DNA of 64,000 nucleotides, taken from NCBI GenBank assembly GCA_000149265.1, contig CH002001.1, positions 146,491-210,490 on the forward strand, given 5' to 3'. The first letter of the stretch is position 1, and every line of letters starts with the position of its first letter. Under the pieces are notes generated by a model, which had not been told where the DNA came from, did not search any database, and worked only from the letters and a program-made list of their open reading frames with translations. This DNA comes from Ciona savignyi (lineage: Eukaryota; Chordata; Ascidiacea; Phlebobranchia; Cionidae). The position numbers and the translations under genes are program-made. This document shows positions 11,701 to 22,203 of this stretch, piece by piece.

Positions 11701-12326
11701 TTTACGAAAGCATTTAATTATATGCACACTAGATTAGCATAGTTTCATTGTGCAAAAGGTTATTGAATGAAATATTTAAGGATTTGCATTCTGATCACAG
11801 GGATAAAAAAAGTGCATTACGAATACCCCGTGAACACAATTGGGTTACAAAATCTATTACATTGTGTGTAAAGTAACTTCATGACTTCTGTTTCGTTTTA
11901 TTTAAAAATATACTGGGTAACATGAATTATCTTTTACAAAAAAATAAGCAAAATGTTGATATCGAGCACACAACCTTCCGTTTACTGGTTGCCACACCAG
12001 ACCACTGTTCGCAATAGATAATTATGACATCACACAAGGTACTACACGACGTTTGTGACGAAGACCACGTCGACTCGGTCGTCATCCTCGATTCCGATGA
12101 CGTGGCGGACGCTGATTGGTCGGATAATCACGTGAAGCGCGAGAGTTTGCTCAAGAGGTCAGATCCGGTCCACGTAATCTCTCTCCCGCACTTCGCGAGG
12201 TCGAAACTTGAAATTGTCGCGAACTTCCTCGGCGGGTCGGCAGCTCTGGACGAGTTTCTTCGGGAAAACATCGACCAACAAATTTTAACAGAATTGCGGG
12301 AACTGATATCATTTTCTTCCTCTTAA
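2729..12326 (+). CDS. IPO11: Importin-11 (importin-beta family nuclear transport receptor)
   Basis: Twelve exons join in frame: 2729-3034, 3720-4444, 5379-5505, 6102-6195, 6547-6724, 7596-7768, 8372-8579, 8917-9137, 9502-9695, 10185-10402, 11510-11645 and 12018-12326. This gives about 962 residues, close to the vertebrate protein. Exon 1 carries the importin-beta N-terminal region (LLKEFESQPGF, PVRLIAVLFFKNGIERHWR). Later blocks align collinearly with importin-11: LWPDIMPYMVREIQQQ, WEEDVEDFCSEE, LWLIDQWMGVK, VRLTAASALRQVLDDFEFE, VLHVLSFVIERLG, ESHNMLR, VYLL-type LLIDGLELWVAVL and the C-terminal DPVHVISLPHFARSKLE. The family is built of HEAT repeats, binds RanGTP and carries cargo such as ubiquitin-conjugating enzymes into the nucleus. 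Five of eleven donors start GTT. Exon 7 starts at 8372 rather than 8384 because the longer form aligns without a gap. Importin-11 is the only good match. Confidence 0.93.
5895..5970 (-). repeat. SINE family C fragment in importin-11 intron 3
   Basis: The plus strand shows ggacaggataggatattcat, tttatcctcatgaatgggaa and accaagggggttaacacc. This is the tail end of the family in reverse orientation; the tRNA-like head is absent. Confidence 0.6.
6741..6979 (-). repeat. SINE family C in importin-11 intron 5
   Basis: The copy runs in reverse from taggataggatattcatg to gactagctagcgacc. It begins only 16 bases past the exon 5 donor at 6725. The tRNA-like head is mostly lost. Confidence 0.7.
8115..8383 (+). 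repeat. 24-bp minisatellite made of 3' splice sites (importin-11 intron 6/exon 7)
   Basis: The unit is about cttttacttgcagattcatttgaa. CAG trinucleotides end at 8131, 8155, 8179, 8203, 8227, 8251, 8275, 8299, 8323, 8347 and 8371, exactly 24 bases apart, eleven in all. Each unit has a pyrimidine tract, a CAG and the bases that begin exon 7. The last CAG (8371) is the acceptor that best fits the protein alignment. Confidence 0.93.
9225..9351 (-). repeat. SINE family A, first of a dimer at the exon 9 acceptor
   Basis: In reverse orientation it shows the tail tttttgttttaaccagg, a B-box-like cttcgaacctac, and an A-box region ending ttgaccatttgaccacacga. It is preceded by ttttccaggtttattt and followed by ttttccagcgttattt, which look like target-site duplications of the exon 9 acceptor. 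Confidence 0.8.
9352..9492 (-). repeat. SINE family A, second of a dimer at the exon 9 acceptor
   Basis: It shows a T-rich tail, aagtttcgaacccatgatgg, gctcgtcacc and gttaaccattcgaccacaca. It sits between ttttccagcgttattt and the working acceptor copy ttttccaggtttattt that starts exon 9 at 9502. Confidence 0.82.
10393..11165 (+). repeat. Tandem array of about six SINE family A copies carrying the exon 10 donor
   Basis: Copies lie near 10412-10520, 10541-10655, 10686-10790, 10822-10928, 10945-11040 and 11070-11160, spaced about 125-141 bases. Each is preceded by a version of atatgtttaggtaagtact, which is the end of exon 10 plus its donor. The first two target copies are nearly identical and later ones decay with distance from the exon. 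The SINE has an A box (tggccgaatggttaac) and a B box (gggttcgaa) followed by an A-rich tail, typical of tRNA-derived elements. Confidence 0.88.
11240..11478 (-). repeat. SINE family C, internally rearranged, importin-11 intron 10
   Basis: The reverse-oriented family sequence is present from aacctatcctaaat to ctagctagcgaccagtttcg, with a duplicated tail stretch (ggatattcatg and ggataatcatg). It ends about 30 bases before exon 11. Confidence 0.65.
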
Positions 12327-12537
12327 ACACTCGGTGCTTTAAATTTTTAACTTTTTCCAAAGAAAGAAAGCAATAATACGCCCCCATATTCTGTCATACG
12401 ATTTTACGTTTAAAATTTACCACGAAAGAGAGTGGTTCTATAAAAGAAAATTGAGACGTCAAAAATTCTAACAGCCAGTTCTACCGTTAACAGATAGTAG
12501 TGAAAGAAAGAATGGGATACGAAATTTTTATTAATAT

Positions 12538-12830
12538 GATAGGAATATAGGATAAGAGGCAAAGGATATTCGTGTTTATCCCATTGAGTTGAACCTTTCG
12601 TGTTTATCCCATTGAGTTGAAAGGGGTTAACACATGAGCAATCGTCAAGGTATCGTCAAATACCTTGCGCCCACCGTTGGGTTACCTGAGCAATATTGCA
12701 ATGTGTTTTGTATGATTCACACGTTCTTTCAATTTAGTAGAACCCATTAATCTGCTGGGTTTAGGAAATGTACGTTTAGTGCATTGCCCAAGGTCAACCT
12801 GCTATCTAATGACCAGTTTTGAATCTGCAA
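12538..12830 (-). repeat. SINE family C
   Basis: Reverse-oriented copy with a duplicated cgtgtttatcccattgagtt segment at its tail end, then gcccaccgttgggttacc, cccattaatctgctgggttt and a degenerate gaccagttttgaatctgcaa. Confidence 0.65.
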
Positions 12831-12923
12831 TCCACGCACTAAACGATCGGATAATGTTACTTTATACTGTAAATTATCCTACACCTACTAGCACGCGTTT
12901 AGCAAGAGGAAGCTTTCGCACTT

Positions 12924-13316
12924 ACAGGAGGCGTTTACCTAATTATTCTCCCTATCTCTCCAATGCAAACTGACCTCACAAAAAGAACTGTCACTCAAAA
13001 TCCCGACATAGGAAGTCTTACATTTTTTTACGATTTAAAATTGAAGGTTGGATCTGCAACCCAAACTCAAAACCCTCAAACTTTTTACTTAAAAATGTTG
13101 AGCCCATATCCCTTCGTACATTGGCAAATTTTTTTCCAAACCAAACAGCTAGCAGATGCACAATCAACACCTTTATTTTACAAAGCACTGCTCCACTATT
13201 ACAAAATTTAACAACTAAACGAGAATACCGGCGCGCAGCCTAGCACATGCTGTTTAAAAAGCGGGATTAAATCTGTGGAGCATAGAGATCCAATATTAAT
13301 TGGTTATATACGCCAT
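12924..13316 (-). mobile_element. Solo copy of the ggcgt-ended element (terminal repeat of the composite elements)
   Basis: It starts ggaggcgtttacctaatta and ends ggttatatacgccatc, so the ends are imperfect inverted repeats. It matches one terminal repeat of the elements at 17575-19310 and 45050-46785. It is shorter than those (about 390 versus 462 bp) through an internal deletion. Flanks taca/taca suggest a short target duplication. Confidence 0.7.
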
Positions 13317-13768
13317 CTACAACCTTCCTGTCGACTGGACAACTTGTATTTCTGCTTCGAGAACATCTCGTCTAATGTGTTCAATATTTATTACAGTGTT
13401 TAACAATTGCATAGAATTTACAAGACACACTAAATTATCTCTGGAAATTTGCGGTGATTGAACCATTCAAAGTCAACATGAATATGTTAGAGCGTGGCAA
13501 AGTCATACTACAGCCGGCGTATTTAGCTGCCATGTGTATACTGGCCAATGGGGGCGTAAAACACAATACGGTATATATATTTTAGCACGACGAATGGAAT
13601 CACGCAGGTGGGTTATTATACGGGCAACAGTCAATTGTTTTGCCTGGAGTTTGGTTAGCGAAGCTGTTGTTAGTAGTAGAATATGATTGAGATGCTGCTA
13701 CTGTTTCAGTTTAACCCAATCATCCGGTAAGTTTACGCGGACCCTTATGGCATTTTACGAGAACACAG

Positions 13769-13840
13769 GCGGCTGATTTCGAACAAACAACCTTCCGGTT
13801 GAAAGCCGAAGCTCTAACCAACAGAGCTATGCGGCCGGAC
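13769..13840 (-). repeat. tRNA-like SINE head (tRNA-Glu-like, degenerate)
   Basis: On the minus strand the D arm (agctc...gagc) and the anticodon arm (ttcgg ctttcaa ccgga, anticodon UUC) pair well. The T arm around gttcgaaat pairs poorly and no matching acceptor stem is seen. It is more likely a SINE head or pseudo-tRNA than a working tRNA gene. Confidence 0.45.
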
Positions 13841-14085
13841 TTAGGATTGACGGATTAAAATATTGCGGGCTGACATCCACGAGTTGTTACGTATGTTAAA
13901 GTTTGGTTACGGATTTTATATAAGTTTATTTGTTAAGAGAGTCTAGTTGGTACTGCTGCCAAAGCTTTCGATGTCGTGAGGTCTTTAATGTCCCAGTTGC
14001 TTGTATGGACTCGTATCTGGTTGGATAGGTTTTAAGAACCACCAAAACGTTCAGATTTTTTTATCAAGTCGATGGTCAACTGAAT

Positions 14086-15270
14086 CTAAATGTTTAATCT
14101 TTTGTAATCCAATCTGCCACGTGATAATGTCGTCAAAGACCGTCTTGACTGGTGTATTATACGATTTCTATGAATCTTGGTTTCGGTGGCCGCTCGTTGT
14201 CGCCACCTAGCAAAACTAGAACTTCTGCTTCTGGACGCCGATTCTTGGACTAGCTGAAGTGAAACCACGTCAGAATAATTCAGGAGGTTACTCGGAGTCA
14301 TGCTGTGCTCCCCGTCGGTGTTACCCAGGGTCGTCATGAGGTCAGAATAAGGCGGCGGCAGTGTCGAAAACGAACTTCCCATCCAAACGCTCGATCCTCT
14401 GTGACTGTATAGCTCCACCACCGGGTCGAAATCGATAACAGGGGGTTCCCCGCTTGCAAAAGTGCAACTTATCAAGTCGGGTGGGTGGGTCTGTGACGAC
14501 CATTCCGATACCGAATCGGCCCGAGTTCTCTGCTGACGAGCTTCAGCCCTACGCGCCAACCTTTTCTTAATAACCTTGTGATAGCAGTGCCACGCAGTGT
14601 ACAAGCTCATAATGCAAGCACCCACCGAAACCAACACTGTACCGGCGATCACGTACGCGTTCTTTATTCCATACTCTAGCACCACGCTGTTAGCAGCGAA
14701 CACAACCCCGAACAAAACGAAGACGACGCCCACTACGAGAGTTCCGATCAAGCAAAGAGATTTCCTCAGAAAATCGTACACGACTTTGCGCAGAGGTGGT
14801 CTTGGCATTGGCGGCGCCGGCGGAGGGTTTTCTGCTGGACGAAAACGCGGCTGTTCTTCTGATTCCAGCATCCAAGTTTGAAAATCATTCGCCAGCTCTT
14901 CGTCGTTTAGTCTTCTCAGAAACTGCTCCAGATTCGTCGGTGCCCGGCTGTTCCGTCGTATCTGGTGGTCCGGAATCGCGGTTCGTCGCGAAAACGAGGC
15001 AAATCGTCTAAAGACGTCAGCGCTACGCTGCGCATTTTCGTCGCTAGATGTCGATGAAGGGCTGCTGGGTTCATCTTGGGGCGGACGAGGAGCACGAAAG
15101 TTGTGGAAGATATCGAGCCCGGGTGGGAGGGTCGCCATCGGGAGTCTTCGTCGGCGCACTGGTGCTGGGGGAGGGTTGAACCCGGCTGACCTCGGACTGA
15201 ACGTCATGCTGCCGTCCGTAGGTGGCGCCCTTGGCTCCCTTATCACGTGCGTCCCATCTTCTGTTGCCAT
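14086..15270 (-). CDS. Intronless two-pass membrane protein of unknown function
   Basis: A 394-codon uninterrupted frame starts at an ATG in good context (ttgccATGGC). Residues 1-165 are proline-, arginine- and serine-rich and probably disordered. Two hydrophobic segments lie at about 172-194 (SLCLIGTLVVGVVFVLFGVV) and 205-228 (AYVIAGTVLVSVGACIMSLY), with a short loop between. They are followed by the basic stretch KVIKKRLARRAEARQQ. Both ends would face the same side, most simply the cytosol. A PPPY motif (about 305-308), the usual ligand of WW domains, sits in the long C-terminal tail, which ends in an Arg/Ser-rich part. I do not recognise the family. GC content is clearly higher than the surroundings, which supports coding. 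Confidence 0.8.
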   Translation of the reverse strand: MATEDGTHVIREPRAPPTDGSMTFSPRSAGFNPPPAPVRRRRLPMATLPPGLDIFHNFRAPRPPQDEPSSPSSTSSDENAQRSADVFRRFASFSRRTAIPDHQIRRNSRAPTNLEQFLRRLNDEELANDFQTWMLESEEQPRFRPAENPPPAPPMPRPPLRKVVYDFLRKSLCLIGTLVVGVVFVLFGVVFAANSVVLEYGIKNAYVIAGTVLVSVGACIMSLYTAWHCYHKVIKKRLARRAEARQQRTRADSVSEWSSQTHPPDLISCTFASGEPPVIDFDPVVELYSHRGSSVWMGSSFSTLPPPYSDLMTTLGNTDGEHSMTPSNLLNYSDVVSLQLVQESASRSRSSSFARWRQRAATETKIHRNRIIHQSRRSLTTLSRGRLDYKRLNI

Positions 15271-17520
15271 GGCAATGTCAACAGTTCTCCTTACGTCAAA
15301 TCCGGTGATGTCATGTTTATAATTTCACGGAATCAGTAATTCGTCAGCACTCGACTAACAGTGCTTAAAAACAATCCATCAAAACAACCTGCAAAATACT
15401 AAGAATATGAACCAAAATGTAGTTGTTTATCATGGACTACACTAATGTGAGCAATAGGTTATCGATTAGCGACCTTACCGTTTTAGGGAGATTCCCTATT
15501 CTAAAATAAAACCTTTTTAGGTGAACTGCATTGTGGTGACTGGCATTGAACGTTGGTTTACCGCGTTGTTGCTTTTATGCCTTTTAAAGAATTAGGCTAC
15601 ACAGTAATTTCAATAATAGTATATACTAACTCATGTTCTATGCAATTACTTATAATAGGTGGGTCACATTGCTCAGTCAATTAAAGCGTCAGCTTTTATC
15701 CGAAAAATGTTAAGTTTAAACCATTTGCTTGCTTAGTCGGTTGTGTTCTGGGCAGGGCGCTTAGAAAACGTCGTCTTAACCCATAGGATTAATGGAAAGG
15801 TTTTAAACAGTAAAAATGTCGCAATCATATAATATACTACATACCTTAACAGCTACAGTAACCCCAAGATAGGCACAATATAATCTGAGAATTGCCTCTG
15901 TGATACCGCCATCTGTGTTATCTCATTTTAAAGAAATAAAACCCCAATCAATTTACGTAAACAATAAACGACCTGGATATTCATGTCATCGAAACCAGCC
16001 TAAGTAGTCAATTGACATCAGCGATTGACGTGTCCAAAAAGTAAAGTAACGTCTTTAGAGTATGTAAAACACTGAAAGTGTATGAAACCCATCCACACTA
16101 AGAGGAAATTTGGGAAAATAACACCAACCATGTGATCTAACTATTACTCTCAACCCCATAACGAACCCAAACTCGTCTAACCCAATCATTACACCAACCA
16201 TAACTCAGGTGTGCCCGTACTATAACCCCCTGTTATAAGTTATTATAAATGTGGGCAATTGATGTTTTAACTAACGCACTTGAAGTACATATTAATACAA
16301 TTTTATTTTCCCGACTCGGTGCTAGATTCATTATTACCGATATACCTTTAACGATTTACGGTACTGCTTTTATACATGCGTTTGTCAGAACTTAGCCATC
16401 AAACTTTAAACACATTGCTTCTTACGATAATAATAACATACCCATGTGCCAAATAAAAACATTACAGGAAGATGTTTTGGTCTACATATGCCACCAATAT
16501 AGCCCTGAAACGTTGTGTAGGCTAGAAAATAGGGACATAACCCATATATTGCCATATAGCATGTTAAATAAACTTTAATTTTGTCTGAATTACTGGTTCC
16601 GCTGTATAAACCTGCTAATTATTCTTATATGCCGTTTAAATCAAAACATGAGTAATTCTGGCAATGTCTAGGCAATTTTATAAAGATAATTTTATATACC
16701 GTTCATATTAACACTTTCTACAGGCCAGCAGTGTACTGATACTAATCGACATTTCCTATGCTTTGGTCAGAACAGAACATAACGCCTACCTACGTTTCAT
16801 TACGTCATAATCATAAACAATCGGTATTGTATATATTGTTGTAACAATACTGACTGTTAAGCCGCCCCTTGGTTTACGCGTGTTGTTTATACGGCGGTAA
16901 CACTAATCATTGTTTTAATGAGTATTCTATTCTTTGCATTAATATAAGTAAACACCAATAAACAATAAAATCAGGACGAATATAGAAAGCAATATTAAAA
17001 ATTAAGTAACATTGGAAACTTCAAACGACAGTCGCACAATTTTTAGACAAAAAACGTCCAATTAAAATGTTTAAATGAAAGGGAGCAACTGCTTAATTCA
17101 AAATCTTAAACAATTCCTACTACAACGAACAACTAATTCTTGATTAATAAAAAATATGTAATGTGGAATATAAAGCGACCGCAAAACTACTATATTACAT
17201 CAGTCTCAAATTACACACACATATATATGTTTTAACTTTTCCGTTTTGTAAATATCTTGATATCAAGGCAATTTCTTGAATAAAACATAACACTACATAT
17301 ATCGTATTGAATCGTTCAGCGGCTACGGGTTTCATGTAACCCCACAACTTTTTTACGCCGATTTAGTTTTCAAGATATTCAACCGTTTACAGTGATAAAC
17401 CGATGGCCACACCTTAAATCTAATTAATATTTCTCACATCTTCATTTATTACAATAAATAAGATAATAGTTTACTTTATATGCATCAAAACAATATTTTA
17501 TTTGTTCGTTTTATTCTTGT
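15271..17520. other. Gene-poor AT-rich region
   Basis: I find no exon with recognisable protein similarity. A degenerate SINE C copy may lie near 15662-15810 (ggttgtgttctgggca, ccataggattaatgg). Confidence 0.45.
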
Positions 17521-17522
17521 AG

Positions 17523-17574
17523 TAGGCTATATATATATTAATTGGCCAGTAACCAGCTTGTAGGGTAGGCTATA
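17523..17574 (+). repeat. 43-bp direct repeat flanking the composite element (left copy)
   Basis: The segment attaattggccagtaaccag with cttgtagggtaggctata directly abuts the left end of the composite element. It recurs directly after its right end (19312-19360), followed by a partial third copy to about 19376. Either a minisatellite was split by the insertion or the flank was duplicated. Confidence 0.7.
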
Positions 17575-19310
17575 GATGGCGTATAACCAATTAAGACCTC
17601 TATGAACGGCAGGATGTGACGAGTGGTACCCTCCATGAGTCATTGTTTTTAAACTAGTGTTTTGCTGAGTAACAATGGTGGTGATTCCCCAATGTTTGTT
17701 TTGTTGAAAGCAGCATGTGCTAGGCTGCGCGCCGGTGTTCTCGTTTAGCTGTAAAGTTTTGTAATCGTGGAGCAGTGCTTTGTAAAATAAAGGTGTTGAA
17801 TGTGCATCTGCTAGCTGTTTTGTTGGAAAAAAGTTGCCGATGTACGAAGGGGTATGGGCTCAAAATTTTTAAACAAAATTTTGTAGGTTTTTGAGTTTAG
17901 GTTGCAGATCCAAGCTTCAATTTTGAATTGTGAAAAAATCTAAGACTTCCTATGTCAGGATTTTGAGTGACAGTCGTTTTTGTGAGGTCAGTTTGCATTG
18001 GAGAGATAGGGAAAATAATTAGTTGAACGCCTCCTAAATGAAAAACGGGCTATTTTGAATTTTTTGCCAAAATCTCCAAATTTATAGAAATTTGAGTGTG
18101 GATAAATGTTACTAGTCAACTGTTTGTCTAAAATCTTACACTTAATTACTTATGCTAATTAGCAAAGTAATTAATTAGTCATTTTTTCTCATTTTTGGTT
18201 GTTTTCACTCCGGTAGAGGGTCGTTCGGATATTTTTTCAAGAACCTAACTTCGAATGGCTTTTATAAATACCAGACAATCTTTCGATACAGACTGTTAAT
18301 CCGATTTGAGATATAGGACTGAAAAATGTACTCCTCTTGGTATCCACATGTGTACCTTTTTTTCATATTTTTCAATTTTTGGGCAGGTGTGAAGGCCTAG
18401 ATGTGTTGTTGGACACTTATGCATACAGAAGATATAAAAACTTACCAATCCTAACCATCCTTGATTGTCAAACATTGGTGAAAGAAGTGGAGGCGGACAA
18501 AATGTGGTCACACGAGGCTCAAAGGTGACATTGGGTGTGTTTTTTTACTCAAAAACAACTATTTGTACCCTGGTTATGGACTTTAAACCTTTCAAATTAC
18601 AGTGAAAAAATGTGCTGAAACTTGTGGAACATCAAGCAGTGAATTTTAATGTGTACGAAGAGTTTCAGTCATCACCAGTGACACTGTCGCCAAATGAAAT
18701 CTACAGAATGACCACCCTTCAGTCGAAGGCCTGTAATAGCCGAAGCAGTCAACCGAAACGGTTAAAATTTGGACCGGAGTCTCACAGAATGACCTCTACT
18801 AGTAAGTTCAAACAATTTAAACCAAACTGGAACGGTCACCGTTTCCAAGATGGCGTATAACCAATTAAGACCTCTATGAACGGCAGGATGTGACGAGTGG
18901 TACCCTCCATGAGTCATTGTTTTTAAACTAGTGTTTTGCTGAGTAACAATGGTGGTGATTCCCCAATGTTTGTTTTGTTGAAAGCAGCATGTGCTAGGCT
19001 GCGCGCCGGTGTTCTCGTTTAGCTGTAAAGTTTTGTAATCGTGGAGCAGTGCTTTGTAAAATAAAGGTGTTGAATGTGCATCTGCTAGCTGTTTTGTTGG
19101 AAAAAAGTTGCCGATGTACGAAGGGGTATGGGCTCAAAATTTTTAAACAAAATTTTGTAGGTTTTTGAGTTTAGGTTGCAGATCCAAGCTTCAATTTTGA
19201 ATTGTGAAAAAATCTAAGACTTCCTATGTCAGGATTTTGAGTGACAGTCGTTTTTGTGAGGTCAGTTTGCATTGGAGAGATAGGGAAAATAATTAGTTGA
19301 ACGCCTCCTA
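17575..19310 (+). mobile_element. LTR-like composite element with 462-bp terminal direct repeats and exon-like cargo
   Basis: Two direct repeats, 17575-18036 and 18849-19310, appear identical base for base (offset 1274). They flank about 812 bp of unique sequence. Each repeat begins gatggcgtataacc and ends gttgaacgcctccta, so its own ends form an imperfect inverted repeat. The interior carries an open stretch between a 3' splice-like site (ttttgggcag, ends about 18387) and a 5' splice-like site (caaag|gtgac, about 18526). A second open stretch lies at 18612-18860. The same structure lies in the opposite orientation at 45050-46785. No reverse transcriptase or transposase is present, so it is non-autonomous. 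Loss by recombination between the direct repeats would yield the solo copies seen at 12924, 61254 and 62640. Confidence 0.75.
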
Positions 19311-22052
19311 AATATATATTAATTGGCCAGTAACCAGCTTGTAGGGTAGGCTATATATACATTAATTGGCCAGTAATTATACAACATAAACTGACAAAAA
19401 ATCATATAAATCCGTTGATATTGTAAATGTACAAATGGGTATATACAATAAATCCAGTGGTATTAAATAAACACGATATAGAATAGTATTTAATATGGAA
19501 TAGCTTCGTATTCCCTATAACCCGTTGCATATAAGGCAATATCACTTCACTATCGCGTTTCCAACAAGAGCGCTAGAAGCCTGGTTTTTCTCAAATGGAA
19601 TTACTAAGTGGCGTGCTTTGTACTGTACCGTGAAGTTAATTTTTTAAACGTAGTTTTCAGGTCAGGCCTGCAGTAGAATATATAATTTACTTCTAAACAA
19701 GTGTTACATTGAAAGTGTAGGCTGTTCATTACAGCAATGTCTTTTTGAAGTAATCCAATTCACCACGAGGCGACATGATAATGTACAGTATGTAATACAT
19801 AAACCACAGCTTAATGATATAATTTGCCTTGAGAATTATGGTTAGTCTTATATCAGAATGATGTCATTATTTGGAACGGTTGCTATTACTCATTTGGATT
19901 TGTGGATCATATTTCCTCCGTCGCGTCATATCAAATATATTCCTAGTTAGGTAATTTCATGATCAACTATGGCAATATATTACGTTTAAATGCTGGACTT
20001 TACTTTAGCTCTTTAACTTAAATGTGTTATAATGAATACTAAATATGATCAATATAACAAGGGTGTTTACACAACATACGTGCGCTATACGTCCTTATGA
20101 AGCAGGAATCGGATTAGCTAATATTTCAGATTGAACCACCCAGGCAAATCAATATTAGTATTTTATTGGTGGTATTCCCAAGTGTGATATTCAACATTTT
20201 ATTTGTTCTCAATATTTGTCAAAATCTTGATTCATTTCTGCTGGATAAAACTAATATAAGAAGAACACGGAGTTAGATGCGTATTAAACAGAGATTGCTA
20301 GGTCTTGGGCTGAAGTTATGAGTTGAGCCGGGTTTAGAAAACCCGCCACGCCCCCATTTGACGTACTTTTTTGCTTCTTTGGTCGCTCGTATGATTAAAG
20401 TTGCTTTGTCACGTTTTATCTATGTTTCTTTAACTTATTTTAACCGCTGCTTGTTACACCGCACATAGATATATTACATATGTTGATCAGTGGAATGGCA
20501 GCCATGCATAAAGATAATATGTGTGTTGCTTAGAATCGCACAAAGTAGTTACTCATCGAAAATTGAGCAATGACTATAAAAAAATACATTCAAGGCATAA
20601 AAAATACATTTCGACACATTAAGGCATGAAAATTAGTTGCAAATTAATTGCAAGCAATAAAACAAATTGGACAATCTGCAAAACGTTAGCCGGATACAAA
20701 ATGCCAAAATAAAGTATTTTAGATCAAATTCTTGTTTACTTTACGCACAGTCTCTTCTGTTATAAATTAGTCAATATTTATTAGACAGTCTAACCAAACT
20801 GTGGTTTAAATATTAACAAATACGAAAGGTTGTCGAATGTGGCTGTTGTAAAGCCATAAATATTAACGGCCCGGTGTATATAGACGTTATATCAAGTACA
20901 TGCACTGTCAACATAAATTTATGTTCCTTAATGTGCAAAGCCGTTATTAAATCAAGCTGGGAGCATGAAGCTAGGCGTTGTATGCACGTGGATCTCGAAT
21001 TGATGATTCATTTTTACCAGTCGTAGGTTTGATTCCCAGTAAAGTATATGTAGTTTGGCCAAAATTTTTAGCTATACGGCAAGGTAATTTTATATAAATT
21101 ATATTAAGAGAGGTAGCACAGTTCCCGGACGTATTATCACAGTACTGGGAGGTAATAGGTTTAGCGACCAAGCCCAAACAATTTAAGTAAAAAATTATTT
21201 GGTTTTTAGCCGCGATTTAAAGACTACAGTTTTGCCGTTTTTTCCATTTTTCGAATTATAATCAAAGGTCCCTTTTCGTGTTTTCATCGTGGAAACAAAA
21301 AAAAACTATAACTACGCTAAACTAAACTAGCCTATCTACGGTTTAGTGTATATCATACACAGCTTGATCAAATGATTGTTAATGCCACGTCAATGAATAT
21401 CTAGCTCATTCGAAAACAAGAATTTCGAATCGAATGATGTATCCTTATCATAATAATCGGTTTTATCAGTAAGTGTCAATATTAGTATTTATATGTTTAA
21501 TTTTACCATAATTGCTGGTTTCTGTCTCGGTTTCCAGATTCCTTTTGTATTAATACCACTCTATATCAGTGTAGGACTTATTTATCAATCTACATAACCG
21601 CCGTTCCTGTTTCTTATTTGGTTTTGCTGTATTCTGCCTGTTTTGGTATTCACGCATTCAGCTGCAATATTGTATATAAAACAAGACAAGAAATGTATTG
21701 AAATCACGAAGGTTACTATCGTGCAAACTATTTTCCGTAATATATCGGGAAAAAAAACATTTTAAATTTTAAATTGTAGCAGTTATATTCGAATCAGAAT
21801 TAGATGATATCTGTCAAATCCTATTTTCATTAAAAAAACACGGTATCGCTATATCCTTATTAATAGAAATTGAATTTAGCCCTCTTTATTTTTCATTAAA
21901 AAAAACACGGTATCGCTATATCCTTATTAATAGAAATTGAATTACTCTTTATAACATGTTATCCGGGCGGCATTTTTAGCAAAGTATTCTTAAACTTTGG
22001 ATTTCAGAACACCGTCTCATATTATTTATCTTTTATTTTCTGTTGCAGGTTA
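19311..22052. other. Gene-poor AT-rich region
   Basis: No exon can be supported. It contains the right-hand 43-bp flanking repeats (19312-19376), a family B copy (21210-21335) and a 46-bp direct repeat (cattaaaaaaacacggtatc, at about 21829 and 21893). Confidence 0.45.
21210..21335 (+). repeat. AAACTA-tailed retroelement copy (family B)
   Basis: It contains gactacagttttgccg, cgtgttttcatcgtgg and a tail of gctaaactaaacta. It closely resembles the 3' end of the insertion at 54291-55187. Confidence 0.6.
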
Positions 22053-22203
22053 TCGTAGTAATTTTTATCATCTGGCTGTCCCGGACTGAGTTTATCCATC
22101 AGCAACCTATAGAAAACCTTGAGGATATATAACAACTAACCCCTTGAATGATCTGATGTTTTGTGAATGTATTAGTTGTACTGCAATCTCGTGAAATATC
22201 ATA

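Larger units (their letters stand above)
12327..14085. other. Intergenic region between convergent genes, repeat-filled
   Basis: No gene is seen between importin-11 and the minus-strand membrane protein gene. It holds a SINE C copy (12538-12830), a 390-bp inverted-repeat element (12924-13316) and a tRNA-like SINE head (13769-13840). Open reading frames here fall inside those repeats. Confidence 0.6.

Noticed and set aside
13769-13840. Candidate tRNA-Glu gene on the minus strand
   Set aside because: The D and anticodon arms pair but the T arm and acceptor stem do not, and related heads occur as parts of SINEs.
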